From contig CARXAY010000004.1 of the NCBI GenBank assembly GCA_949093475.1, positions 1 through 18,907 on the forward strand: DNA of 18,907 bases, given 5' to 3'. Under the pieces are notes generated by a model. The model worked only from the letters and a program-made list of their open reading frames with translations. It did no database searches and was not told the DNA's origin. The position numbers were made by a program, and so were the translations under genes. The stretch comes from an uncultured Oscillospiraceae bacterium. Its GTDB lineage: Bacteria; Bacillota; Clostridia; Oscillospirales; Oscillospiraceae. Of the stretch, positions 1 to 9,297 are shown in pieces; the first letter of the stretch is position 1, and every line of letters begins with the position of its first letter.

Positions 1-1434
1 GGCGTAGGGGATATAAGAGGCGGTGTAGATGGCGGCGGGAAGCACCACGAAGCACAGCACCGAGAGAAGCAGGGTCTTTGTGAGCCAGCCCGCCAGAGAC
101 TTTTTGGGGCGGGGCGGAAAGTCCTCGCGGTCCTCCTGTTCTCCGCTGCCCTTGTTCCAATCCCGGATGCGGAAGATCATGTGGATGAGGTACAAAAGGG
201 CCAGCCCCACCCCGGCGTAGACCACCGTCCATTTGCAGGCGCAGCCGATCCCCCAAGTGATGCCGGAGAGGGCCAAAGAGCCGTAGCCCTCGCCAGTCTT
301 GCCCTTTTTGTTGGGGGTGGCGGAGGCGGTGAGCCAGCGGTAGAAGAACCAGTAGGACAGCAAAATGAAGAACACGCCGTAGGTGTCGATGGTGGCGATG
401 CGGGTCTGGGTCAGGTGCATGAACTCGGCGGCAAAGAGGGTCGTGCCGCAGGTGGCCACCGCCGTCTTGCCGAACATATTCTTGAGAAATACATACAGCA
501 GCGGGAGCATCAGCACCCCGAACAGCGTCCCCATAAACCGCCAGCCGAAGGGGGTCATACCAAAGAGGCGGATGCCGAGGCCCAGAATGACCTTGCCCAG
601 CGGCGGGTGGGTGATCTCGTAGGGGTGGAGGTTTTCGATGTTCTCCAGCGCGGTGCGGGGGTGGTAGATCTCATCAAAATAGGAGGAGTTGCGCCAGGAG
701 ATGGCCTCCGGCACGGTGTCGTCCACGGTAAAGAGCTGGTCAAGCCCGGCGGGGACGGCCGCGCCGTCGGCCATGGCCCAGTTGAACCGCAGGGGCTGGT
801 TTTGGTCGTCGAAGAAAATGAGCTTGCCGAGGCGTAGGGTCTGCTGGTTGTAGTCTGCCTTGCCGGTGATGCGGATATACTGCACCCACTGGGCCTGCTG
901 GGGGATGATGTCCTGCCACTTGAAGAGCTTGATATAGTCCTGCGAGAGGGCATAGGAGGGGTCATAGCCCTCGGCCTGCGCCCAGTAGTAGACGGTCTTG
1001 TCCCGACCCCACTCGTCCTTTTCGGTTTTCGTCCACAAGGTAGACCAAGTCTTGCCGTCCTGCGAGACCTCCAAATTATACCCGCCTGTGCCAAGGGAGG
1101 AGTAAGACCAGAGCCGGGAGACCATCAGGGGGTCTCCGTCCACCTGAATGGTGACGGTCTCGCCGTCGGCAAAGTCACAGTACGCCTGCGGGGCTTTCAT
1201 CGAGCCGAGAGAGAAAAAGGCGGTGACGGCGTAGATGGCGGTGATGAGCAAAATGGGCAGGGCGTCCTTGCGCGCCAAGGGATAACGCCGCCGGGCGAAG
1301 GTGAAGGGCGCGCGCTCGGTGAGGGAGATCCAGTCCAACGTCCCCGGACGGGGGCGCAGGGCGGAGAAATAATAGGCGATAAAGCCGATCGCGCCCGCCA
1401 GCACCAGCGCGGCGAGGAAGATGGCAGGTGTCAT
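1..1434 (-). CDS. GT-C fold membrane glycosyltransferase (PMT/GT39-like), 3' end outside window
   Basis: The frame stays open from the ATG at 1434 to the window edge (478 codons), so the C-terminus is missing. A GGAGGAG ribosome site lies 7 bases before the ATG. One N-terminal helix (about residues 3-24) and a second (60-76) precede a soluble region (about 85-215) with a beta-rich, discoidin/jelly-roll look. After it comes the PMT signature: an acidic pair D254-E255 in YFDEIYHPRTA, then THPPLGK (275-281), followed by several hydrophobic helices (for example 290-315, 340-355, 390-410, 455-475). Enzymes of this family use polyprenyl-phosphate-linked sugars at the outer face of the membrane to glycosylate proteins or envelope polymers; the acidic pair in the first loop is the usual catalytic site. 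The extra soluble domain between the first helices and the catalytic loop may bind carbohydrate (inference). The gene lies 54 bases after dnaJ on the same strand, beyond a hairpin, and may receive read-through. Family call is confident; the substrate is unknown. Confidence 0.82.
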   Translation of the reverse strand, partial: MTPAIFLAALVLAGAIGFIAYYFSALRPRPGTLDWISLTERAPFTFARRRYPLARKDALPILLITAIYAVTAFFSLGSMKAPQAYCDFADGETVTIQVDGDPLMVSRLWSYSSLGTGGYNLEVSQDGKTWSTLWTKTEKDEWGRDKTVYYWAQAEGYDPSYALSQDYIKLFKWQDIIPQQAQWVQYIRITGKADYNQQTLRLGKLIFFDDQNQPLRFNWAMADGAAVPAGLDQLFTVDDTVPEAISWRNSSYFDEIYHPRTALENIENLHPYEITHPPLGKVILGLGIRLFGMTPFGWRFMGTLFGVLMLPLLYVFLKNMFGKTAVATCGTTLFAAEFMHLTQTRIATIDTYGVFFILLSYWFFYRWLTASATPNKKGKTGEGYGSLALSGITWGIGCACKWTVVYAGVGLALLYLIHMIFRIRDWNKGSGEQEDREDFPPRPKKSLAGWLTKTLLLSVLCFVVLPAAIYTASYIPYA

Positions 1435-1454
1435 AAAAACTCCTCCGGAACATC

Positions 1455-1490
1455 AAAATGAAAGACAGGCCGTAGCCTGCCTTTCATTTT
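1455..1490 (-). terminator. Hairpin overlapping the dnaJ stop codon
   Basis: Arms 1455-1470 and 1475-1490 form a 16-bp stem with a 4-base loop (1471-1474). The single mismatch is a G-U pair in the minus-strand transcript, which fits an RNA structure on that strand. The arm tail is TTTT only, so termination may be partial. It separates the chaperone operon from the glycosyltransferase gene, whose ribosome site begins directly after it. Confidence 0.65.
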
Positions 1491-2640
1491 ACTTTTTTTT
1501 CTTGCGTTTGTCAAAAAAACCTTTCTGGGTGGGGGAGGAGTTCTCACCCATGGCCTTGGCGTAGGCCTCCAGAGCCTCCTTTTGGGCGTCGGTGAGCCGC
1601 TGGGGGGTCTCGATGACCACGGTGACCAGCTGGTCGCCCCGCCCCCGGTTGTGAAGGCCGGGGATGCCCTTGCCCCGCAGACGGAAGGTAGAGCCGGTCT
1701 GCGTTCCCGGGGGAAGCGTCCACTTCACCTTGCCGTCGATGGTGTCGATCTCCAGCTCTGCACCCAAGGCGGCCTGCGGGAAGGAGACGGTCTGGGTGAG
1801 ATAGACGGTAGAGCCGTCCCGGCGGAACTTCGGGTGGGGACGCACGGAGACAGCCACAATGAGGTCGCCCGCCGGGCCGCCGTTTTTCCCGGCGTTGCCC
1901 TGCCCGCGCAGGGAGACGGCCTGCCCGTCATCGATGCCTGCGGGGATGGAGACGGTGAGCCGCTTGTTTTTCCGCACCGCGCCCTCGCCGTGGCAGGTGG
2001 GGCAGGGGTCTTTGATGAGCTTGCCCGTACCCCGGCACTTGGGGCAGGGGGCGGTGGAGACAAAGGAGAAGGAGCCGCCGCCCCGCTGGACGCGAACCAC
2101 CCCTTGACCGCCACAGTCGGGGCAGGTCTCCGGGGAAGTGCCGTGGGCGCAGCCGCTGCCGCCGCAGTCGGGGCAGGAGTCGCTGCGGGAGAGGGAGATC
2201 TCCTTTTCGCAGCCGAAGGCGGCCTCCTCAAAGGTGAGGGTGAGGGCCACCCGAAGAGATTCTCCCTTTTGCGGGCCGTTGGCCTGACGGCGCGCTCCGC
2301 CGCCGCCCCCGAACCCGCCGCCGAAGAACGAGCCGAAGAGGTCGCCCAGATCCATGCCGTCGAAGCCGCCGCCAAACCCTCCACCGAAGCCGCCGGGGTT
2401 GAAGTTGGGGTCTACCCCCGCCATGCCGAACTGGTCATAGCGGGCCTTTTTGTCCGCATCGGACAGCACCTCGTAGGCCTCGTTCAGCTCCTTGAACTTC
2501 GCCTCCGCCTCCTTGTCGCCGGGGTGGAGGTCGGGGTGGTATTCCTTGGCCTTTTTGCGGTAGGCTTTTTTGATCTCGTCGTCCGAGGCGGGCTTGGAGA
2601 CGCCAAGGACTTCGTAAAAGTCACGTTTTTGCTCGGGCAT
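1489..2640 (-). CDS. dnaJ: Chaperone DnaJ (Hsp40)
   Basis: Full-length 383-residue type I Hsp40. The J domain carries HPD at residues 35-37, the motif that stimulates DnaK ATPase. A glycine/phenylalanine-rich segment follows (about 76-115). Next comes the zinc-binding domain with four CxxCxGxG-type repeats (CPDCGGSG, CPDCGGQG, CPKCRGTG, CPTCHGEG), and then the two substrate-binding beta domains. It delivers unfolded proteins to DnaK in the cytoplasm. The ATG lies 14 bases after the dnaK stop. The only ribosome-site-like sequence is AAGG about 12 bases upstream, weaker than elsewhere in this window, so translation may be coupled to dnaK (inference). Last gene of the hrcA operon before the hairpin at 1455-1490. 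Confidence 0.98.
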   Translation of the reverse strand: MPEQKRDFYEVLGVSKPASDDEIKKAYRKKAKEYHPDLHPGDKEAEAKFKELNEAYEVLSDADKKARYDQFGMAGVDPNFNPGGFGGGFGGGFDGMDLGDLFGSFFGGGFGGGGGARRQANGPQKGESLRVALTLTFEEAAFGCEKEISLSRSDSCPDCGGSGCAHGTSPETCPDCGGQGVVRVQRGGGSFSFVSTAPCPKCRGTGKLIKDPCPTCHGEGAVRKNKRLTVSIPAGIDDGQAVSLRGQGNAGKNGGPAGDLIVAVSVRPHPKFRRDGSTVYLTQTVSFPQAALGAELEIDTIDGKVKWTLPPGTQTGSTFRLRGKGIPGLHNRGRGDQLVTVVIETPQRLTDAQKEALEAYAKAMGENSSPTQKGFFDKRKKKK

Positions 2641-2654
2641 CGGGTATCACAACC

Positions 2655-4493
<1,839 letters not shown>

Positions 4494-4526
4494 GATTGTA
4501 TACCTCCAATTTTTTAATTAACAAAG

Positions 4527-5069
4527 TCAGTTTGCGACAACCACCATTGCATATCTTATGACGGTTTCGCCCAGCTTAAAGCCCGCTTGGTAGACTTCCT
4601 TGACGATATTTTCGCCCAACGTCTCATCCTCCACGTGCATGACGGCGTTGTGGAGGTTGGCGTCGAAGCTCTGGCCCAAAGCGGGGATCTCCTCCACGCC
4701 CAGCCCGACCAGCGCCTTTTGCAGGCCGGCCATGGTCAGCTCCACACCCTTGCGGTAGGCCTCGTCGGCGGTGTCCTGCTTCAGCGCGCGCTCCAGATCG
4801 TCGTAGACGGGGAGCAGGGCCTTGACGGTGTGGGCCTTGGCGTCGTTCCAAGCGGACTCCTTTTCCTTGGCGGTGCGCTTGCGGTAGTTGTCGTACTCCG
4901 CCAGAAGCCGCAGATGCTGGTCGTTCAGCTGGGCCAGCTGCTCCTGAAGGGCTTGGAGCTGGGGATCGGCCTCCGGAGGGACGGTCTCCTCCGGAACGAC
5001 CGTTTCTGTCTCTACATTGGGCGGGGTCTCCGCCGTGGACTTTTCTTTCTTTTTGTTTTCCTTGGACAT
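4527..5069 (-). CDS. grpE: Nucleotide exchange factor GrpE
   Basis: 180 residues. A charged, disordered N-terminus (1-35) leads into a long coiled coil (about 36-75, containing EYDNYRKRT). The four-helix dimer region and C-terminal beta-wing follow, with FDANLHNAV (135-143) and the closing GETVIRYAMVVV. GrpE dimers release ADP from DnaK. The ATG lies 3 bases after the hrcA stop codon. The ribosome site AAGGAGG sits inside the end of hrcA, about 11 bases upstream, so the two genes are tightly coupled. Confidence 0.97.
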   Translation of the reverse strand: MSKENKKKEKSTAETPPNVETETVVPEETVPPEADPQLQALQEQLAQLNDQHLRLLAEYDNYRKRTAKEKESAWNDAKAHTVKALLPVYDDLERALKQDTADEAYRKGVELTMAGLQKALVGLGVEEIPALGQSFDANLHNAVMHVEDETLGENIVKEVYQAGFKLGETVIRYAMVVVAN

Positions 5070-5072
5070 GGG

Positions 5073-6125
5073 CTAAAAGTCCTCCTTCCGCTCCATGGGG
5101 AGCTGATTTTGTTCAAACAGGCGGGACAGGCCGCCGGCCAGATAGCGAAGCCGGGCCAAGATGGTGGCGTAATCCATGCGGGTCGGGCCGACCACGCCGA
5201 TCACCCCTTTCGTGCCGCCGCCCATATCGTAGGTGGCGAGGACCACGCTGGAATCCTTCAACGCCTCATGGACGTTTTCCGGGCCGATGAGGACGCTGGT
5301 GCTCTGGTCGTGGGGGAGGGGGAACGCCCCTAAATTCTCCGCCTGCGCCAGATAGGTCATCAGAGGCTGCGCCCGGGAAAGATCCTGATATTCCGGGTGG
5401 GAGAGGAGATTGTCGATGCCCGCGGTGTGGACATAGCGGCTCTGCTGCTCCTCCAGTACCTCCATGGCGAAGGACACCTCCAGAGAGATCATGTCCATGG
5501 CCTCCTGCGCCGCCTGCGCGGCCATCCGGGCCAGTTGGGGGGTCATTTGCTCCAGCGTCAGGCCGGTGAAGGAGGCGTTCAACAGGGTGGAGAGCATTTG
5601 AAGCTGGCTCTCGGTCAGATCGTGGGACAGGTGGAAGAGCTTGTTGGCTACGGAATTTTGATCGGTCATCACCACGGCGATAAAAGCGTTCTGATCCACC
5701 ATCAAAAGGTCAAACCGGCGGATGGTCAGCCGCTGTGCGCCGCTGGAAAGGGCAAAGGCCGGATAGCGGGTGAGGCGGGAGACGATTCGCCCGGCCTCGT
5801 CGATCACCCGATCCAGCTCCCGCATCTTCAAATGAAGGGCCTGATTGAGCCGCTCGGTCTCCTGAACGCTCAAACGGTGTTCTTCCATCAGGTCGTTGAC
5901 GTAGAAGCGGTAGCCCCGGGGGGCGGGGATGCGCCCGGCGGAGGTGTGGGGCTGCTCCAGCAGACCCAGCGCCTCCAGATCCGCCATCTCGTTGCGGATG
6001 GTGGCGGAGGAGACGTTCAGCCCCGCGCGCTCCATGATGAGCTTGGAGCCTACCGGCTCGGCGGTGTCGATGTAGGTCTCGATGACCGCCCGGAGAATGC
6101 GCTTTTTGCGGTCGGATAAGTCCAT
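5073..6125 (-). CDS. hrcA: Heat-inducible transcription repressor HrcA
   Basis: 350 residues from the ATG at 6125, which has AGGTGA five bases upstream. An in-frame GTG at 6134 would add three residues, but it overlaps that ribosome site, so I prefer the ATG. The N-terminal winged helix carries SSATIRNEM (39-47), HTSAGRIP (60-67) and GYRFYV (71-76). The central GAF-like domain is followed by the family-typical GPTRMDY (313-319). HrcA binds CIRCE and represses its own operon; GroEL normally keeps it active, and heat shock relieves repression. A perfect CIRCE stands 23 bases upstream of the start, as expected for autoregulation. Confidence 0.98.
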   Translation of the reverse strand: MDLSDRKKRILRAVIETYIDTAEPVGSKLIMERAGLNVSSATIRNEMADLEALGLLEQPHTSAGRIPAPRGYRFYVNDLMEEHRLSVQETERLNQALHLKMRELDRVIDEAGRIVSRLTRYPAFALSSGAQRLTIRRFDLLMVDQNAFIAVVMTDQNSVANKLFHLSHDLTESQLQMLSTLLNASFTGLTLEQMTPQLARMAAQAAQEAMDMISLEVSFAMEVLEEQQSRYVHTAGIDNLLSHPEYQDLSRAQPLMTYLAQAENLGAFPLPHDQSTSVLIGPENVHEALKDSSVVLATYDMGGGTKGVIGVVGPTRMDYATILARLRYLAGGLSRLFEQNQLPMERKEDF

Positions 6126-6147
6126 GGCAGTCACCTCACTTCGTAGT

Positions 6148-6174
6148 TTAGCACTCCATATCTCTGAGTGCTAA
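6148..6174 (-). promoter_or_regulatory. CIRCE operator of the hrcA operon
   Basis: TTAGCACTC (6148-6156), a 9-base spacer, then GAGTGCTAA (6166-6174). This matches the classic CIRCE consensus at all 18 arm positions. It covers the expected transcription start of the minus-strand promoter at 6178-6206, so bound HrcA would block initiation. Confidence 0.97.
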
Positions 6175-6177
6175 TTC

Positions 6178-6206
6178 ATGCTACCACCAGTTGGCGGAAT
6201 TGTCAA
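6178..6206 (-). promoter_or_regulatory. Sigma-A-type promoter of the hrcA operon
   Basis: Read on the minus strand: TTGACA (6201-6206, perfect -35), a 17-base spacer, then TAGCAT (6178-6183) as -10. Transcription would start near 6171, inside CIRCE. Confidence 0.88.
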
Positions 6207-6234
6207 GTAAAAGGAGTGTAAATTAAATGTGAAC

Positions 6235-6262
6235 AAAAAAGGGCGGCCCGGAGGGCCGTCCC
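6235..6262 (-). terminator. Rho-independent terminator of the padR-HAAS-exported protein unit
   Basis: On the minus strand, GGGACGGCCC, a 3-base loop and GGGCCGCCC form a GC-rich stem with one bulged A, followed directly by six Ts (6240-6235). It lies 24 bases after the stop codon of the small exported protein and just upstream of the hrcA promoter, insulating the heat-shock operon. Confidence 0.9.
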
Positions 6263-6285
6263 GTTCGTTTGAAGTTCAGAAGAGT

Positions 6286-6723
6286 TTAGCTGATGACTCC
6301 GCTGGGGGAGCAGGTCAAGGTGAGGGTCAAGGAGCGGATAATGTTGCCGTCGGTGAAATAGGCAGTGCCGGTGGCGGTGTTACCGGAACGGCCAGTGGTG
6401 CTGCGGCTGTAATCCCAGCCGTTCATCCCGTTACCGGAAATTTTGGCGGACGTTACCCGCGCTGTAGCGCCCGAAATATCAAACTCCGCAACGAAGGTGG
6501 CTTCTCCGATTTTCGTTCCGCCTTGATAGACACTCCCTGTTTTGCTTCCCTTGGCAACATCGCCTGCCCGTGTTGCCGGTTCTTGGCTTAATGTGATAAC
6601 AGCGTAAAAGCCATCACCTAAATCCACGATTTCTTGCTTTTCCACAGCCAAAGCGGGGGTAAATAGAAAAACTGTCAACGCAAAAACACAAAGAATTGAT
6701 AAAAGACGCTTTTTCATGGCCAT
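6286..6723 (-). CDS. Small exported protein of unknown function, VDLG motif
   Basis: 145 residues. A clear signal peptide (MKK, then a hydrophobic core, ending in ALA at about residue 26) predicts export. The mature part begins with VDLGDGFYAV (33-42). It continues as a glycine-, serine- and threonine-rich beta-type domain, ending in LTLTLTCSPSG. I see no catalytic motif and know no function; similar small exported proteins occur in gut Clostridia (recollection, not searched). The ATG at 6723 has AAGGGAC five bases upstream and overlaps the preceding gene by 10 bases. A second ATG at 6717 would give an ATGA overlap; its ribosome-site spacing is worse. Last gene of the padR operon. The VDLG motif recurs in the exported protein at 7701-8678. 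Confidence 0.8.
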   Translation of the reverse strand: MAMKKRLLSILCVFALTVFLFTPALAVEKQEIVDLGDGFYAVITLSQEPATRAGDVAKGSKTGSVYQGGTKIGEATFVAEFDISGATARVTSAKISGNGMNGWDYSRSTTGRSGNTATGTAYFTDGNIIRSLTLTLTCSPSGVIS

Positions 6724-7154
6724 TCAGTCCCTTCCCAATGCATATTTGGATCATTCATAAGTTCGTCAAACTCCTCCTGCGTCAAAGTCTCCGCAGGATA
6801 AATAATGTTAAAATTCCCGTCCTCCGGGAGAGCCGTCCGCAGCTCCCGCCAGCGCAGAAAGAACACCGCCGCCACCGCAACCAGCGTCAGGATCACCACC
6901 CCAATGGCGCACCACAGCAAGGTCTTGCGCTGCTTTTTCGCGCGGGTGATCTCGGAAGCGCCCACCATTTCGGCGGCAAACTCCGCCGGCGCGCCGAACG
7001 CGGCCAACAAGTCCTGTTCTCCCGCGCTTGGAGTTTCGGCAAGATAATCCTCCATCAATGCTGCGGCGTGCTTTACGCGGTCAGACCGCCGATGATCCCA
7101 CGGGAGCGCGCGCTTTACCTTGGCGAGATATCGCCGGGCGTACTTGTCAGCCAT
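6714..7154 (-). CDS. Single-pass membrane protein with HAAS-like N-terminus, PadR partner
   Basis: 146 residues from the ATG at 7154 (MADKYARR), which has GGGAGGGG six bases upstream. An upstream frame extension back to 7277 lies inside padR and is not used. The N-terminal 65 residues are helical and charged and end in FGAPAEFAAEM (53-63). This resembles the HAAS/DUF1700-type domain found beside PadR regulators, though the match is by eye. One transmembrane helix follows (about 79-100), then a short, acidic extracellular tail. HAAS proteins paired with PadR are thought to act in sensing or as anti-regulators at the membrane. The gene overlaps padR by 8 bases and the exported-protein gene by 10, so the three are translationally coupled. 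Confidence 0.78.
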   Translation of the reverse strand: MADKYARRYLAKVKRALPWDHRRSDRVKHAAALMEDYLAETPSAGEQDLLAAFGAPAEFAAEMVGASEITRAKKQRKTLLWCAIGVVILTLVAVAAVFFLRWRELRTALPEDGNFNIIYPAETLTQEEFDELMNDPNMHWEGTEWP

Positions 7155-7518
7155 GGGCTTCCCCTCCCAACAATATCCGGCCCACTCCGTCAATGACGCG
7201 GCGGTAGACGGCTTGCAGCTCGCCCAAATAGGCGCGCCCTGCGTCAGTGATCTGATAATACTGCCGCCGCCGCCCATCGGGGGCGTTCTTCTTGTATGCC
7301 TCGCAAATGTAGCCGTTTTCGATCAGACGGTAGAGCGCGGCATATGGGAATACAATGCTGATCGTGCCGCCGGAACGCTCCTCCAAGGCGCACATGATCT
7401 GCTGGGCGTACATGTCCTCTGTGTTCAGCAAGGACAATACGACCATCTCTGTGACCGCCTTTTTCAAATTTTCCTCCATCCCTTGGGGAATCCCACTCTT
7501 GTTTGACGCCAAATTCAC
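7147..7518 (-). CDS. PadR-family transcriptional regulator
   Basis: 123 residues. A winged helix-turn-helix runs from about 20 to 92: ALYRLIENGYI (60-70) covers the region after the recognition helix, and RRRQYYQIT (83-91) is the typical PadR wing. A short dimerisation helix follows. The start is a GTG at 7518 with a GGGGG-type ribosome site a few bases upstream; an internal ATG at codon 14 lacks spacing. PadR proteins repress until a ligand or partner releases them. It probably controls its own operon and perhaps the divergent unit starting at 7701 (inference from the divergent layout). Confidence 0.92.
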   Translation of the reverse strand: MNLASNKSGIPQGMEENLKKAVTEMVVLSLLNTEDMYAQQIMCALEERSGGTISIVFPYAALYRLIENGYICEAYKKNAPDGRRRQYYQITDAGRAYLGELQAVYRRVIDGVGRILLGGEAHG

Positions 7519-7550
7519 TGACCCCCTTGGGTTTTGCTGCCAGCGATTTT

Positions 7551-7579
7551 ATTGTAGCATACCCTTTGACAAAAAGCAA
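7551..7579 (-). promoter_or_regulatory. Extended -10 promoter of the padR operon
   Basis: Minus strand: TTGCTT (7574-7579) as a weak -35, a 17-base spacer ending in TGC, then TACAAT (7551-7556). The TGn extension compensates for the poor -35. It lies about 35 bases before the GTG start of padR. Confidence 0.75.
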
Positions 7580-7621
7580 TCCTATTTTCAAATAATATTT
7601 TTTGTTTATGATTATTTTTTA

Positions 7622-7650
7622 TTGACAATCTTTTCGGGGCGTGATATGCT
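7622..7650 (+). promoter_or_regulatory. Promoter of the divergent exported/membrane protein unit
   Basis: TTGACA (7622-7627), a 17-base spacer and TATGCT (7645-7650). Start of transcription would be near 7657, immediately before a 17-bp palindrome. The 180-base divergent region 7519-7700 is markedly AT-rich. Confidence 0.8.
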
Positions 7651-7658
7651 TTTCTTGC

Positions 7659-7675
7659 CAACACAGGCTGTGTTG
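7659..7675 (+). promoter_or_regulatory. Candidate operator: 17-bp palindrome at the transcription start
   Basis: CAACACAGGCTGTGTTG is a perfect 8-bp inverted repeat around one central base. It begins 9 bases after the -10 box, a classic repressor position. The arms contain ACA...TGT half-sites compatible with PadR-type binding, but the protein that binds is not shown by the sequence. No second copy was seen at the padR promoter. Confidence 0.5.
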
Positions 7676-7700
7676 ACAAAAACAAATGAAGGGGAGTAAA

Positions 7701-8678
7701 ATGAACATGAAAAAGAAAATGATCAGTCTGCTGCTCGTGTTGGCTCTTTACATGGGGCTAATGGTTCCCACCTTCGCTCAAAATGAAAACGAAGTGCGAG
7801 TAGTTGATTTAGGACATGGCGAATATGCTATGGCCAATTGGTTTAGCCGCAGTAGCGACACCTATCACGCCGAAAGTGTGGATTTAGGCGGTGGAATCTA
7901 TTACATCGAAGACATTAACCAACTGCTTATGAAAGTTGGAGATGATCATTTTTTGGCGACCGAACAAAAGGCTCTAAAAATATCTGAAGCAGAGCAAATT
8001 GATATGTTGAATGTTCCAGAAGAGGTAAAGGAAACTATTCGTCAGGATTTTGAATTAAATGGGAAAGTGGAAGGGGTCTTATATGGCCCTGACGTTGCGA
8101 ATGTGATGAACACATACCCGGAAGAGAGGCATTATACTTACAATGGCTATCAAATGAGCCAATATATATACTCAAAAAAAGATAGCAGTGGCTATGTAGA
8201 CGTTGCCAGAGGTGTCAATGCTGGTAAAATAGCTCAAGCTACATTGAATTTGGCTGTAACAGTTGCTGGGGTAGAATTTACTAAGGTTGGAATTGCTGCA
8301 TCTGGTGTGAGTTTGCTCGCTGACTTCTTACAGGCGTTTGGGTATCCCAGCGTAGCTACAGGCAAAGGTGGAGATTATGTCCAAATAAATGCCGCATGGA
8401 CAAGATACGACAAATTTACATATGTATTTGATCCCGGAATCAACGATACCCGTCTTGGCGCAATTACGGAAAGAGTTATATTAAATCAAGTATTTTCTTG
8501 CCACTATTACCAAGCGCTTGGTATGATCACGCACGAAGAAGTAACCGGAAGATCGGGACAACTTATTGTCAGCCCGCATTACAGTGCGCCAGATAAAGAA
8601 GCTATTTCCCATGTCATGGAACCGCTCATCGAAAATGACATGGTCGGTATAGTTCAGAGTGCTCGGATTATGTTCTAA
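7701..8678 (+). CDS. AT-rich exported protein of unknown function with two VDLG motifs
   Basis: 325 residues from the ATG at 7701 (MNMKKK), chosen because GGGGAG sits 4-5 bases upstream; an upstream in-frame ATG at 7686 overlaps that site. A signal peptide ends near FAQ (residue 27). VDLGHGEY (35-42) and VDLGGGIYYIE (60-70) repeat one short motif, also present in the exported protein at 6286-6723. An alanine/valine-rich amphipathic stretch (about 175-215) could associate with a membrane. The remainder is mixed, with no cysteine cluster or catalytic motif that I recognise. Base composition is visibly more AT-rich than the flanking GC-rich genes, which suggests recent acquisition. It heads a unit with two small membrane-protein genes (22 bases to the next). 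Confidence 0.8.
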   Translation: MNMKKKMISLLLVLALYMGLMVPTFAQNENEVRVVDLGHGEYAMANWFSRSSDTYHAESVDLGGGIYYIEDINQLLMKVGDDHFLATEQKALKISEAEQIDMLNVPEEVKETIRQDFELNGKVEGVLYGPDVANVMNTYPEERHYTYNGYQMSQYIYSKKDSSGYVDVARGVNAGKIAQATLNLAVTVAGVEFTKVGIAASGVSLLADFLQAFGYPSVATGKGGDYVQINAAWTRYDKFTYVFDPGINDTRLGAITERVILNQVFSCHYYQALGMITHEEVTGRSGQLIVSPHYSAPDKEAISHVMEPLIENDMVGIVQSARIMF

Positions 8679-8700
8679 CATTCCGAAGGAGGAATAGAAC

Positions 8701-9216
8701 GTGCGGTTTTGCGTGTATGGTGGATTGCTGTTGGCGGCCTTGGCGGTTTGCGCCGGGATGGTTCTGGCGGTCAAGAAAAAGAAGTTCGCCCTGCTCTATG
8801 CTGCCGTGGCATTCCTGCTGATGATGATTCTGCTGTGGTGGAATCTGCCTGTCACAAGGGTTTTACAGCACACATCGGACGATCAGATCGAGTATGTCCA
8901 CATGGCCGCGCCGGGGTCGGGAGAGCGCCCGGCGTTGACCGACGAGGAAAGGACGGCGGTGCTGGCCGCTCTGCGGGAGACTGGATTTTCCCACGGGGGA
9001 CGCCGCAGCACTGAGTTTGACGCGGAAAAGGATGAGTATTATCATTTTACGATCTTGACCAAAGATGACCGGTGGCTTCATGTGGACGTTTTCATGTATG
9101 CCGGTGGCGGCGCGGCGGTCTCGGTGCGAACGGATGCGCCTTGGACGTATCACGCCGGCGATCCAACGCCGCTGGTAAGGGCGGTAAAGGCGGTGCTTTC
9201 CGGTCAAGCCGCGTAA
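8701..9216 (+). CDS. Small membrane protein with two N-terminal helices, unknown function
   Basis: 171 residues starting at a GTG with GGAGGA seven bases upstream. Two closely spaced transmembrane helices (about 4-23 and 29-47) form a hairpin. A soluble domain follows, with an acidic/aromatic middle section (EKDEYYHFTI, then WLHVDVFMY) and a glycine/alanine-rich stretch. I recognise no family. It follows the AT-rich exported protein by 22 bases on the same strand, but its own composition is GC-rich like the host, so the two may have different histories. Confidence 0.7.
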   Translation: MRFCVYGGLLLAALAVCAGMVLAVKKKKFALLYAAVAFLLMMILLWWNLPVTRVLQHTSDDQIEYVHMAAPGSGERPALTDEERTAVLAALRETGFSHGGRRSTEFDAEKDEYYHFTILTKDDRWLHVDVFMYAGGGAAVSVRTDAPWTYHAGDPTPLVRAVKAVLSGQAA

Positions 9217-9223
9217 GGCAGGC

Positions 9224-9263
9224 GGGCGGTTCTCCTGCGGCGACAAGACAGAAGAACCGTCCC
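9224..9263. repeat. Imperfect palindromic element, REP-like
   Basis: GGGCGGTTCTCCTG (9224-9237) faces CAGAAGAACCGTCCC (9249-9263) across an 11-base loop, with one bulge and one mismatch. A further copy of the arm lies at 9519-9534. GGGACGGTTCT-type palindromes recur in some Clostridia genomes next to IS200-like/RAYT transposases (recollection); no transposase is in this window. Confidence 0.55.
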
Positions 9264-9297
9264 GCTATCTTTCAAAATTTTAAGATGAGGTGATTGG

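Noticed and set aside
181..837. Plus-strand open frame opposite the glycosyltransferase
   Set aside because: The minus-strand frame has the PMT motifs, membrane helices and a ribosome site; this one has none.
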